A stretch of 64,000 nucleotides of DNA from Cyanophora paradoxa (lineage: Eukaryota > Glaucocystophyceae > Cyanophorales > Cyanophoraceae): positions 1-64,000 of the forward strand of contig QPMI01000096.1 of the NCBI GenBank assembly GCA_004431415.1. Reading direction: 5' to 3'. The notes under the pieces are model-generated. The model saw only the letters and a program-made list of their open reading frames with translations, did no database searches and was not told where the DNA came from. The translations under genes were made by a program, and so were the position numbers. Positions 10,101 through 20,605 of this stretch are shown here, piece by piece; the stretch's first letter is position 1; every line of letters starts with the position of its first letter.

Positions 10101-13100
10101 CTGCCTGTCACACCGCAGACATGAGCCGATCATCCACGGACGACACACCGACGAAGACCGTGAACGACGTAGACCGTGCTTGCGCGACGCTCGCCGGCGC
10201 CCAGGCCCCGCGGGCCCACGCCCCCGCCCCCTTTCCCCCGGACTGGGCCCAAAGGGCGCCCACCTGGACTCCTCCCCCCCCGAGGCCGGTACAGAAGCGT
10301 GTACGCTCGGACCCCCTGCCCCCCCGTCCGCAGTCCGAGCCAGACGAGGCCCGCCCGGACCCGGCCTTCAAGCCGGCCCCCGCCCTCCTGCCCCAGCGCC
10401 CCGCCCTCGCCCTCCGGCTCCAGCGCCCCGCCCCTGCCCTCCAGCTCCAGCGCCCCGCCCCTGGCCTGCCCTCCGGCTCCAGCGCCCCGCCCCGCCCCCA
10501 GCTCCAGCGCCCCGCCCCCGCCCTCCGGCTCCAGCGCCCCGCCCTCGCCCTCCGGCTCCAGCGCCCCGCCCCGCCCTCCGGCTCCAGCGCCCGCCCCCGC
10601 CCATCGGATCCCGCGCCCGTCCCCGCCCTCCGGCTCCAGCGCCCCGCCCCACCCTTCGGCTCGGGCGCCCCCCCCGCCCCCGAGCTCCCGCGCCCCGCCC
10701 TCGCCCTCCCGCCCCAGCGCCCCGCCCTCGCCCTCCGGCTCCAGCGCCCCGCCCCTGCCCTCCGGCTCCAGCGCCCCGCCCCGCCCCCAGCTCCAGCGCC
10801 CCGCCCCGCCCTCCGGCTCCAGCGCCCCGCCCTCGCCCTCCGGCTCCAGCGCCCCGCCCCGCCCTCCGGCTCCAGCGCCCCGCCCCGCCCATCGGATCCC
10901 GCGCCCCGTCCCGCCCTCCGGCTCCAGCGCCCCGCCCCCACCCTTCGGCTCGGGCTCCCCGCCCCCACCCCGAGCTCCCGCGCCCCGCCCCGCCCTCCCA
11001 CCCCAGCGCCCCGCCCTCGCCCTCCGGCTCCAGCGCCCCGCCCCCGCCCTCCGGCTCCCCGCCCCGCCCCCGCCCCCAGCTCCAGCGCCCCGCTCCCGCC
11101 TCCGGCTCCAGCGCCCCGCCCCCGCCCTCCGGCTCCAGCGCCCCGCCCCACCCTTCGGCTCCCCCGCCCGCCCCCGCCCCGAGCTCCCGCGCCCCGCCCC
11201 CACCCTCCCGCCCCAGCGCCCCGCCCTCGCCCTTCGGCTCCAGCGCCCCGCCCCGCCCCCGAGCTCCCGCGCCCCGCCCTCGCCCTCCCGCCCAGCGCCC
11301 CGCCCTCACCCTCCGGCTCCAGCGCCCCGCCCCCGCCCCCGAGCTCCCGCGCCCCGCCCCGCCCTCCCGCCCCAGCGCCCCGCCCTCGCCCTCCGGCTCC
11401 AGCGCCCCGTCCCCGCCCCGAGCTCCCCCGCCCGCCCTCGCCCTCCCGCCCCAGCGCCCGCCCTCGCCCTCCGGCTCCAGCGCCCCGTCCCCGCCCTCCG
11501 GCTCCAGCGCCCCGCCCTCGCCCTCCCGCCCCAGCGCCCCGCCCTCACCCTCCGGCTCCAGCGCCCCGCCCCGCCCCCGAGCTCCCCCGCCCCGCCCCCG
11601 CCCTCCGGCTCCAGCGCCCCGCCCCCACCCTCCTGCTCCAGCGCTCCGCCCCTGCCCCCGGCTCCAGCATCCCGCCCCCGCCCTCCTGCTCCAGCGCCCC
11701 GCCCCCATCCTCCGGCTTCAACGCCCCGCCCCCGCCCTACGGCTCCAGCGCGCGCCCCGCCCCGCCCTCCTGCTCCAGCGCCCAGCCCCCGCCCTCCGGC
11801 TCCAGCGCCTTGCTCCGCTCCCGGCCCGTCACCCTTCCCGCCCGCCCCCCAGCTTCCCGACTCCAGCGCCTCATCCCCGCCACCCTCCTGCGCTCCGTGT
11901 ACCCCACTCCCTGCCCTTCTCCCCCTCCCTACGCCTCACCCCCTGCCGACCTCCCGCACCCCGTGCGCCTCGCCTTCCCCCTACCCTCCTTTTCCACAGG
12001 ACCAAGGATACCAACGCATCAGGCCCTCCTAAAGCAGCAGATCGATAGCTCACAGCTAGGATAGAACAGCAAGACGTCTTCCCTCTATGCCGCAGAGCCT
12101 CAGAGCTAGCCTAGGCGCCCCCCCAGTCGATGGCAGCGACGGGGAGGCTGTTGTTGTCACTTAATACGAACATTGCCCGGTTGGGCTTTTGCAAAAAAAA
12201 AAACATCTTGAATACGGTAGTATCCGCCACTTTCGAATCGTCCGCAATGGTCGTGTTGAACCACAGGCTGTAGGTGAGCGTCGACGGGATCCAGCCGGTG
12301 CAATTGACCTGCATATACAGTCGGACTCGCGCAGACATGGTACTTTCTTAAAATCAGGACAAAGCATTAAAATATTGTGATCAAAATACTAATGCTCATT
12401 GTGATCAATTGCAACGCGCACCGTCGCCGCCTCCGAGCCGGCCTTGAAGCTCGCCGGCGACACGCTGCACGCGCCTCCAGAGGGAGCCGCTGCAGCGCCA
12501 GGATCGGAGTCACGATCAGCGTCAAGTTGCAGCTGGAAGATCTAGATTCGATCGGATCCGGAGCGATCGCGACCTGTGCGACGGACCTGAGGGGTCCAGC
12601 GCGGGCGACGGTGACGGGCTGCACGCGAGCTCAGAGTGCTGGCAAAGCGACGAGAGCTTTGTCATCGCGCAGACCTCGGGCTGGGGCTGGGCGAAGGGCT
12701 TGGGCTGGGGGTGGGCGACGGGCTCGGGCTGGGGGACGGGCTCGGGCTGGGCGACGGGTTCGGGCTCGGGCTCGGCGTCGCCGTTGGGGCGGGCGGAGAG
12801 GTGGCGTTCAGGCGGTGCGCGAAGACGTAGGCCCAGTCCCCCGAGGCCGACTTCCACACGGAGTAGAACACGGGGTCTAGCCGGGTCCCGATGTTTGCGA
12901 GCCCAGGGTGCGGAGCGTTGATAATCATAATGCTCCCCCCGGCCGCCTGTTCAGCCACCACTTTCGTCACCCGTCTAGTATTACTGGGGGCGGTGTAAAA
13001 AGGGTCGAAGTGGTCCGAGATGGCCTCGATCTTCTCGTCGGGTTGCACATGCCCGCTGGAGTTGAAGGAAAGGATTGCGCCGGTCTCCTGGCTCGAGGTC

Positions 13101-15069
13101 TTCTCTGTACCCGACTGCGCCAGCAGGCGCCACAGCCCGCCTCTGCGTGCCACACGTCGCGACACAGTGAGCTCGGGGATCCGGAGCCATTGGGCGGCTG
13201 CAGCCGGCCACGCGTGCGTGCGCGGGAAGGAACGCACGTCGTCTTCAGAACCTCAAGAGCGCCGAGTTTGTTTTCCAGCCCGGTGGCGAAGTCAGTGGTG
13301 GTTACGGCGTTGCTGGCGACGTCGATTCTCAACTGGCCACGGAGGAATTTCGAGCAAGAGTCAGCGCTATCAATCGCAAGCTTACGAATTAGGAGATCTA
13401 TATATATTTAGCATCAAGCTTAAGCGACGCGCGCGCGAGTCGGGCGCTGGGCACCTTCTTGATCACTGGTTCCGCTGCCGCTCGCAGGGAGCGTCGATCC
13501 GTGTTCACCTGCAGCTGCAGGACTTCGCCTGAGAGACCCGCGTAGAGGGAGATCGCGGAGCCGCTCTCCTCGTCCAGCGCCAGCCCGTCCTTCGACATGA
13601 GCAGCGTCTCAGTGAAGTTGGCTATCTTGGTTATCCCTGTCCCTGCGCATGCGCGAGCGATGCATAATATTCACATGCACGATAGACTCCAAGGAAATTC
13701 GGGGACATCGCAAAGACAGCTCGAACCAGTGGGAGACATTGCGTAGACAGCTCCTGGACTCTCTGCAAGAAGCCGCCGGCTGCGGGAAGTTAGCGAGTAG
13801 GCTTCCGCCGTGAAGTAAACCTTGTTCGTCACGCTTGAGAAAGCAATGGCGACGGGCTCGTAGGTAACCGAGACTGCGCAATACAATCACGTGAATGCTT
13901 GATCACGAAAGTGTGTGAATGCATACATGTAGATATAGCTATTAGAGAAATTTAAAATCAAATGCGACGAACAGGTGCTCTCCCAGATTTTGTAGATTTT
14001 GGAATCCCCCGTGTCGTAGTACAGCACAGCTGAATTGATTTGTGACTTGTGCGTGAAGAAAATCTTTGTAGAGTGGTCGCCCGATCCGACGGCGATGCCA
14101 TTGAGGTTCCTGATAGCGAGAGATTCGGGTCTGAGCGAGCTCGAGGGCGGCCGCGGCGATCGCGAACGATGAACAAACGCACGTGAAGCAGTTGGAGCTA
14201 TCCGTGCCCGCTCGGCTGGCTCCGAGCGCGGGCATACTCGCCGAGGTGCAATCAGGCGCGCTCGTTACGACCGCTCGAGCGGAGCAGCTGCTGTTGATCG
14301 CCGTAATGAATTTCGGCGAAACAACGTACAGAGTCTCTGCGCGAACGCGAGCGCATTCTTTAATTTTGTGCTGATCATGACAGCTCAAATTAGTGAATTT
14401 CACGAGCGCTCATGAGCACCGCTTGCAGCGTGGTACGCGAGAGCTGCAACCATGATCAGGCATGTGTGGTCAGTATAATGATATATACACGTTGCATATG
14501 CGACGCAGAAATTTGAATGCTTTACCAGAGACATCCGCAAATTTGGCAGAGGATCCGGCTACTGCGGGTTCGAATTCAATGCTCAAGGTCAGTCAAACGC
14601 TCAGTGTAGCTATTTATAGCTTATAACAGTTCTGAGCGCGACCCGGCCCACGCCGTACCGCCGCTGGTGGTGGGAGAAGAGCCGCCAGCGGTCCCTGCGC
14701 AGTGGGTCCAGTTTCCTTTGCCGATGGAGTCGGGGTTCGCCGGGGGAGCCGCCAGGCTGGGCACCAGAGCTGCGAACTGACAGGTCGGATATAGGATTGG
14801 ATAGGAAAGGCCGCGCGCTGCGCTGTATACGCAGTATTGGATTTCTGCACTCCACAGCTGCCGCTAGCGCGCTAATGGCCGTGCGTATACTCGGGACCCG
14901 CGCCCGTCGCGCATGCATATGCCCGAGCGGGCCGTGCCCCGGCCCGGTCGACGTCCGCCTGCAACTGCAGCTGGCACTGATCATGAGGACTTCAACGCAC
15001 CGGCAACGAAGATGACAGCCGCAAGCTTAAGAGCCAAGCTAAGCGTGATGCCGGAGAGCGCCCGCATGG
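7108..15069 (-). CDS. Large secreted/anchored protein with propeller-like, REJ-like and GAIN/GPS-like parts
   Basis: Many minus-strand exons appear to form one gene. Exon 1 (15001-15069) starts with a signal peptide, MRALSGITLSLALKLAAVIF, and ends at a GTGCGT donor. Later exons include VPSLAAPPANPDSIGKGNWT (about 14650-14775), ETLYVVSPKFITAINSSC (14186-14345), and propeller-type pieces GIAVGSGDHSTKIFFTHKS and YEPVAIAFSSVTNKVYFTAE. A Ser-Pro repeat lies near 12665-12770. A REJ-like exon VNCTGWIPSTLTYSLWFN follows (12240-12330). Helical exons occupy 8250-9170, then NVVDLKTFAANITVRFPPG and a GPS-like pair WDTSC...CNHLTP (about 7350-7500). A hydrophobic C-terminus ends at 7108. REJ followed by GAIN/GPS is the order seen in polycystin-1-type proteins. 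Exon borders are approximate, some exons are surely missing, and two genes rather than one are possible because a minisatellite occupies 10370-11830. Confidence 0.5.
10370..11830. repeat. 1.46 kb GC-rich minisatellite
   Basis: Dozens of units of about 24-33 bp, with the core CCCTCCGGCTCCAGCGCCCC and variants (CCGAGCTCCCGCGCCCC, CCCTCCCGCCCCAGCGCC). All three plus frames stay open for more than 600 codons and minus frames for several hundred, because the unit holds no stop in any frame. Translations are only Pro/Ala/Arg/Ser or Gly/Ala/Arg strings. I read it as non-coding, probably within an intron of the flanking minus-strand gene. Confidence 0.9.
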
Positions 15070-16245
15070 CAACGTTCTTGAGGGTTGAGGCCTAATTCGC
15101 CTAACTGCCGCAGTGCAGTGTGGAATCCTCGCGCTGGCTTTCGCAGCTAAAGCTGCCGTGCAGCTGCCGCAACACGCGTACGCGTACGCGTACGACGGTC
15201 TGCACCAGCCTGGCAGGGACGTTAACCGCGGCCGTGAAATGCTTATAATTACTAAGTTACGGCCCCGGGCCGCGCCCACCAGCTGCAGCCTGCAGCCTGC
15301 AGCAGGCTGTCAGCCTGCCAGCTGCAGGCTGGCAGCAGCCTGCATGGCAGTGCATGCGCAGCACTAGTAATTATAATGCGGCATGCATCATGGCATCAGG
15401 GTTCCGGCCGAAAACTTTTTCGAAAAATAAAACAAAATTTTTTGTAAACTTTTTTGCAAAATTTTTTGGTCTCGGCTGGACGCTCAAAAAATTTTGCTCG
15501 AGAAAATATTCGGGGGGCCCTTTTCTCGTGCAGAACACGTCGTAATAAGCTTCCTATACGTATCTCTTGCATGTATAATGAAGTTTAAGCGATAAGCAAT
15601 GCGATAGGGGCACTCTGCACGTCGATAAGGGTCAGACCTCACTGTACCCCTGCCGAGCCCTAGGAAATTCATGAGTGTGCCTTCGCCCAAATGGAGAGAG
15701 AGAGAGAGAGAAATGCAAATGGGCTCCGAGGCTCGAAATAAAACTTCTGACCACTTCCCATGCTACAAGAATGTTAAGAGGACCTTAAGAGCACGTTTAG
15801 AGCGCGTTTGCGCGCCTCTAGAACGTGCCTTCTCGTTTGTATGGCAAAAAAATTTGAGAAATTTTTCAAAAATTTTTAAAACTTTTTAAAAATTTTTGGG
15901 GGTCTCCTGGGCCCACAAAAAATTTTGGAACTCTGCATGGCATGCGCATGCAGGCCGGTGGCCGGATCCGCCGGGCCGGAGCCTGGAGGCCCGGAGCTGG
16001 CGCCGCAGTGCCACTGGCGCGTACCGGGCCGTACCCGCCGGCCTGCGGTGAACTCGAGCTCGGATCCGGATTCTCGGCGCATTAAAAACATATTTCCGAA
16101 AAAGTTCTCGGAAGCTTATCAAGTTAACGGTCCGTAAGCGAGCGCTTCAGAAAAAGCTAAGTCCCATGCAGCCGCTACTTCTGGCCAAACGTGTACCCCC
16201 AATGTGAACCCCAACCTAATTTATATCGAGAACCGGGCTCCGTGA
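15070..16245. other. Gene-free spacer with two related A/T hairpins
   Basis: No gene is recognised. 15174-15194 alternates ACG and CGT seven times. 15275-15350 is dense in CAGCTG/CTGCAG palindromes. CAAAATTTTTTG at 15457-15468 pairs perfectly with CAAAAAATTTTG at 15485-15496. A related hairpin sits at about 15889-15927, whose right arm CAAAAAATTTTG is identical (15916-15927), with GGTCTC in both loops. The two hairpins are therefore direct repeats about 430 bp apart and could mark the ends of an unknown element. Confidence 0.55.
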
Positions 16246-16534
16246 TTTTTTTTTGGTGAATTACCGGCCACAGTCTCTAGACACCAGCACTGCGGGGGCT
16301 GCCCAGGGGGCATAAAGACAAAAAAGCAAAATAACTAAGACAAGAGCACGAAGAAAGATAAGACAAAGAGCCAAAATCGACAATAAAAAAGGAAAGACAC
16401 AGAGCTCGAGACAGATCGATAGCGAGAAGAGACGATAAATCGAGCAGATCTAGGGACAGAGGATAACTGACACGAAGAAGAGCCAGAGCTAGAGATACCA
16501 TCAATATCAGAAGGAATTACATCACTAAGAAGCG
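16246..16534 (-). mobile_element. 5'-truncated LINE (family A), 3' end with poly-A
   Basis: The plus strand reads poly-T (16246-16254), then GGTGAATTACCGGCCACAG. This matches the 3' end of the LINE at 22131 almost base for base over about 285 bp. Similarity stops at AAGAAGCG (16534), while the long copy continues. A shared 3' terminus with variable 5' loss is the usual product of target-primed reverse transcription. No clear target duplication was seen. Confidence 0.88.
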
Positions 16535-16772
16535 CCCTGACCGGTCTGCCACATTTATATATATATATATATATAATTATAAGCATCATGGCATGATCGG
16601 TCCGACGGTCCCGGTTTACCATATACCCCCGGCAGGCGTCCACGGGTACTGTACTAAAACATGCACAGAGCCGCGGCCGCGGCCGCGGGCAACTAGTACT
16701 ACTACTGCCAACTAGTACTTTGGCGCAATTAAATATTGCAAGCGCTAGCACCGCGCCGGCCGGCGCCGCGGC

Positions 16773-16797
16773 GCCGCATGCGCACTGCGCATGCGGC
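16773..16797. repeat. Perfect hairpin, 12 bp arms
   Basis: GCCGCATGCGCA is followed by a single C and then its exact reverse complement TGCGCATGCGGC. It sits in a GC-rich island (16755-16815) of overlapping GGCGCC, GCATGC and CCGCGG palindromes between two LINE fragments. No function can be assigned. Confidence 0.85.
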
Positions 16798-16854
16798 AGC
16801 CCGCCGCGGCGCAATTGGCGCTTGGCCATGGCGCAATTGCAATAAAATATTGCA

Positions 16855-16914
16855 TTTTTTTTGGTGAATAACCGGCCACAGTCTCTAGACATGTACACCA
16901 TGCCAGCACTGCGG
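16855..16914 (-). mobile_element. Very short LINE family A 3' fragment
   Basis: Poly-T, then GGTGAATAACCGGCCACAG and TCTCTAGAC, as at the LINE 3' end, but only about 60 bp long. Relative to the long copy it carries two insertions: ACA became ACATGTACA (16889-16897), and CCA became CCATGCCA (16898-16905). The right side ends in a second T run. Confidence 0.8.
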
Positions 16915-17518
16915 GTTTTTTTTTGCAAAAGTGGACGTCGCATTGATACACCACGGCACATGTATCAATGTTCTACGTGACGTGCCCTTCCGACCGGTCA
17001 TCTATCTAGCCGAAGATGCTAGCTAGGTGCCGGCCATGGGTCGCTCATGATCAATATGCCATGATGGGAGGTTCGCCTGAGTGGGGGAGCCATGGTTTTC
17101 GGTGATAGCCGTAACCAGACCCGCGCGCCCACCCCGTGATCAACTCCTCCATCCCTCATGAGCCCTGGAAGTGAAATGTCTCGCAGTCCGCCGCCCGCCC
17201 TTGCCGCCGCTCCGCCACCCCTCCTCCTCCTCACTCCGCCTCCTCCCTCCTCCTCACCTGCGCCCCAGGACTCCGGTTAATCGGTGTCCCGTTTTGTCAA
17301 GGTGAAGAAGGTGGTAGGAGGAAGATATGAGGAAGGAGAGGGAGTGGGCGGAGGCAGCAGCTTGGGGTGGGCAGCGGATGCGGGGCAAGGCAGCTGCAGG
17401 GAGAGGTGCCGGGACGGCAGAGTGGAGAGAGCGTGGGCATTGACAGACGGCGCAGTGAGCTGGGAGTGCGGAGGCGAGGCGGGCCGCGAGGGGTCGGGAG
17501 GGGTCGACCGGGTTAGAG

Positions 17519-17667
17519 GGGGGGGCCGAGGCCAGGGGGGTGGCCGAAGCCATGGGGTTGGCCGAAGCCGGGGGGGTGGCCGAAGCCGATGGGGTGGCCG
17601 AAGCCAAAGGGGGGGCCGAGGCCATTGGAGGGGCCGAAGCCATAGGGGTGGCCGGAGCCGGCGGGGG
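17519..17667. repeat. Minisatellite of ~18 bp unit
   Basis: About eight units of the form GGCCGAAGCCATGGGGTG, varying in G-run length and at one or two bases. All frames remain open through it, giving Gly/Arg or Ala/Pro strings. No gene around it is recognised; the flanks (17100-17519) are GC-rich and featureless apart from small purine runs. Confidence 0.85.
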
Positions 17668-17754
17668 GTCTGACACTTGAGGGCCGGTTGGGGCCAGGGG
17701 GGAGACCGTAGGGGGCCGAGGGGCGGCGTCTTGCGAGGTCTAGACACCAGAACG

Positions 17755-17879
17755 TATGAATTCGCACACACCGAGACAAATGGCTAGGGATATAACTGAG
17801 GTGTCCATCTGTGTCAAGTCGATCGCGAGAGATGAGCCTACGGGACTAAGCCTTTCGGACATCGGACCGGGCGGAGCTC
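17755..17879. mobile_element. Fragment of the family B element
   Basis: TGAATTCGCACACACCGAG through CGGGCGGAGCTCG matches the left end of the 1.63 kb insertion at 18413 (its 18420-18540) with scattered substitutions and one 6 bp insertion (CGA to CGATCGCGA at 17820-17828). It has the same left terminus and is cut off on the right after about 125 bp. Confidence 0.8.
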
Positions 17880-17927
17880 GTGATCATGAGGTCGTCGTGA
17901 GGAGCTCGTGAGCCGTCTAGCATATAT

Positions 17928-18004
17928 AGACACCAGCACTGCGGGGGCTGCCCATGGCCAGGGGGCATTAAGACAAAAAAGCAAAATAACTAAGACAAGA
18001 GCAC
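17928..18004 (-). mobile_element. Internal fragment of LINE family A
   Basis: AGACACCAGCACTGCGGGGG through AGACAAGAGCACC matches the 3' UTR of the LINE at about 22166-22241, without the terminal poly-A. It carries CCATGGCCA (17952-17960) where three other copies have CCA, and GCATTAAG in place of GCATAAAG. Confidence 0.82.
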
Positions 18005-18153
18005 CAAGAGCGCCGCACCGTGGCACTGCGGCAGCCCGCAGCGCTAGGCTATCCCTTTCTCTCTCTATGGCTCCCCTGCAGCTGTTTTCTCGAGCGCGAG
18101 TTGTGATATATATGTGAGCACCGTCTAACGTTTAACGGCCCTGTGCCCCGCCG

Positions 18154-18412
18154 GATGCAGTGCTCTTCGGGGCTCGAGCACACGGGCGGTTCGGTCTCCG
18201 ACTGTATTCGAGGGCGGCGGCGGATACGGCGGGGACCGAGGGAAGAGGGAGGGAGGGGAAGGGAGGGGGGCGGGGCCGGGCGCCCGGCCGGGCCGCTCAG
18301 GGGCGCTTGGGGCCGGCGTCGAGCTCCAGGCACTCGAGCAGCTCCAGCGTGTTGAAGGAGAAGTTCAGGAGGGGGTTCCCGGGCGCCCCGGCCGCGGCCG
18401 GCGCCGAGGCCG
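18154..18412 (-). pseudogene. DCP2 3'-end duplicate, part 1
   Basis: Closely matches 31141-31402, the last coding codons and 3' flank of DCP2, including the terminal Leu-rich motif. Similarity breaks at 18412, where an unrelated 1628 bp insertion begins, and resumes at 20041. No decapping domain lies nearby, so this is only the tail of the gene. Confidence 0.85.
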
Positions 18413-20040
18413 CTCATAAATGAATTCGCACACACCGAGACAAATGGCTAGAGATATAGCTGAGGTGTCCATCTGTGTCAAGTCGAGAGATGAACCTACG
18501 GGACTAAGCCTTTCGGACATCGGACCGGGTGGAGCTCGGATATGGAAATAACTGGAAACGCTACCCCGGGGACTAAGTCTAGAGCTGCAGCACAGGAAAG
18601 ATCCTACGCGGGAAGGGAAGTGACTACCCAGGGACGAGAATAGAAATCAGAGGTGGACAGCAAAGTGAGCTGCAGCTGTAGCTAGCGCTATGCCTAGTGA
18701 GCTAGGGCCTCCGAGAAGGCGCACTATAATCTGAACCACTCTGTACACGCTAGAGGACGGCCCGCCGTGTCGTCGGCACGGCGGGTCGGGTCGGGGGCTC
18801 GCTCGTCCGAGAGCAAGCCTGGTGGAGCCGCCGGGCTCAGAGCATTCGGGGAAGATTGGTCGGGGGGAAGGGGGACGGGGGCAGGGAGGGGGGCGGGGGG
18901 CACGGCATGGAGCGACGTTGGGCGGTGGGAAAGGACGAGGGAGGACCGGGTCGGGCAGCCGCGGTCGGGAGGAGGGAGGCTCCAGTGGCGCGTTCCGCCG
19001 GGCTTCCAGCCGCCCGCCGACCGCCTCCCCCCCGCCGCGGGCAATGACGAGCCCCCTCCGCGGCGGTCCGGCCGCCCCGGCCTGGCGCGTGGCCGGGGCA
19101 GGCGCCGGTGGGTTCAGCAGCCGACCGACGACCTTCCACCTGGCAGCCCGCACCACCGTCCCCTCCCTGGGGTAGCGGGAGATCAGCAGAGCAGAAGGGG
19201 CGGAGGGGGTGGGGGATGGGGCCGTGGGGGAGGGCGACTGGAGCAACGGGCGAGAGAGGGCAGGGGGGGAGAGAGCAGCGGTGGCGGCGGGAGGCGAGCG
19301 TGTCGGCGGTAGTGAGAGGGGTGTGGAGGCGCAGGTCGCGCAAGCGACGGCGCCGCGGCGGGTCGGCGGCGGGCGCGAGGGCCCGGCGAGCGGCCGTAGG
19401 TGATAGGTTGAGAGTGAGGTCGTCAGTGGGCGTAGCGATGGAGTCTCCGTGTCTCCGCGTCTCCTCCAGTTGTAGCCCCCTCCCCCCCCTCTCCCCCCCC
19501 CCCCTACGAGGGTAGGTTAATCGTCCGGGGGGGGCAGGCTCCAGGGGCGGACCTTGGTGCTGTCGTAGAGTTCTTGGGCTTGGAGCGCTGCCTTCCATCC
19601 TCGGTATTCCGGCGGGCAGTCAGCGTTCTGGGCTGCACGGAGTTCGTTATGGAGGTGCAGGGGCCCGTCGCAGGCGGGGCAGTATTCTATCGGGGCACGA
19701 GGGCCGCGGGCGCGCTCTTTAGCTCTAGCCCCTGTGCGGCGCGGGCGAGGGCGGCGTTTGGAGGCCTGGGAGATGCGACAATCCTTCTCCCATGCGGCGT
19801 TGATCGCACACCTGTCGGACCAGAGCCGACGCGCGCGTTCTATTAGCATCTGGCGCACGCGCTTAGCCGTGCGGGGTGCGCGGCGCGGATCTAGGTCGAG
19901 CCGACGGATAAGGTCGCTTTCGAGCGATGTAGGAGCGGCGCCCTGGAGTACCCAGAGCCGCGGGAAGACGGTCGGGTCGTCGTCGAGTCTGCGCGCTGCG
20001 GCATCATCGTCGGCTACTCGCAGGTAGGCGGGCACAAGAC
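18413..20040 (-). mobile_element. Family B retroelement (probable 5'-truncated LINE) with 18 bp target duplication
   Basis: This 1628 bp stretch interrupts the DCP2 duplicate and is flanked by identical CGGCCGGCGCCGAGGCCG at 18395-18412 and 20041-20058; the intact gene has this sequence once. A minus-strand frame from the right edge to 19517 reads GLVPAYLRVADDD, FPRLWVLQGAAP, then a basic helical segment RTAKRVRQMLIERARRLW and CPACDGPLHLHNE. That resembles the C-terminal tail of LINE polymerase proteins, but no reverse transcriptase core is present. The remaining 1.1 kb would be 3' UTR. No poly-A is seen at the left end. Calling it a LINE is inference; the insertion itself is clear. Confidence 0.7.
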
Positions 20041-20605
20041 CGGCCGGCGCCGAGGCCGAGGAGGAGGCCGGGCCCTTGGGGTGCGGGGGGAGGTGCGGGG
20101 GGTGGGGCCGCGCCGCCGGCGCCGCCTGCGGCTGCGGCTGCGGCTGCAGCTGCAGCTGGGGGTGCCCCTGCAGGGTGGCGGTGAGGGCGCTGGGCCCGGG
20201 CCCGGGGCCGGGGCCTTGGGAGCCCCCCACGGGGGACTTGGGCGCGTCGTGGCGCCGGCCGGGGCCGAAGAGGGCGGAGAGGGGTACGCGGGTCAGGTGC
20301 GAGGCGGGGGAGGCCGCGCTCGAGAGGTCCGAGAAGGAGTTCGGGCGGGGGCCGTGGCCAGGGATGTAGGGGGAGGGGCCTGGAGCGGGGTGGGGAACTG
20401 GGGCGGCGGGAGCGGTGTCGGGAACTGGGGCGGCGGGGAGGGGGCGGGGTGCATCCCCGGGAGGGGCGCCTGGGCCAGGGGGCCCGAGGAGGGGGACGGG
20501 AGGCTGGTGGAGTACGGCTAGCTCGAGGGCGGGCCCTGGAGGTACGAGGGGGCCGGGGTATATACACGTACCCCCCGGCGCGGGGTAGGAGCGCTAGCGC
20601 TGGGG
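20041..20605 (-). pseudogene. DCP2 3'-end duplicate, part 2
   Basis: Continues the DCP2-like sequence and matches 31388-31910, the proline-rich tail coding region. It differs by homopolymer indels, by GGC to GGCGCCGGC at 20251-20259, by GCT to GCTAGCGCT at 20593-20601, and by a messier change near 20555-20580 that includes GTATATAC. Similarity is lost after about 20605, so the catalytic exons were never copied or have been lost. Confidence 0.85.

Noticed and set aside
10084-12064. Three overlapping frames of 618-654 codons
   Set aside because: All three plus frames are open over the same minisatellite, so none is evidence of coding.
17254-17779. Pro/Ala-rich frames of 90-165 codons
   Set aside because: They arise from the 18 bp minisatellite and its GC-rich flanks, with no conserved segment or start context.
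18647-19598. Frames of up to 253 codons on both strands
   Set aside because: They lie in the probable 3' untranslated part of the family B element; composition-driven, overlapping, and without recognisable domains.
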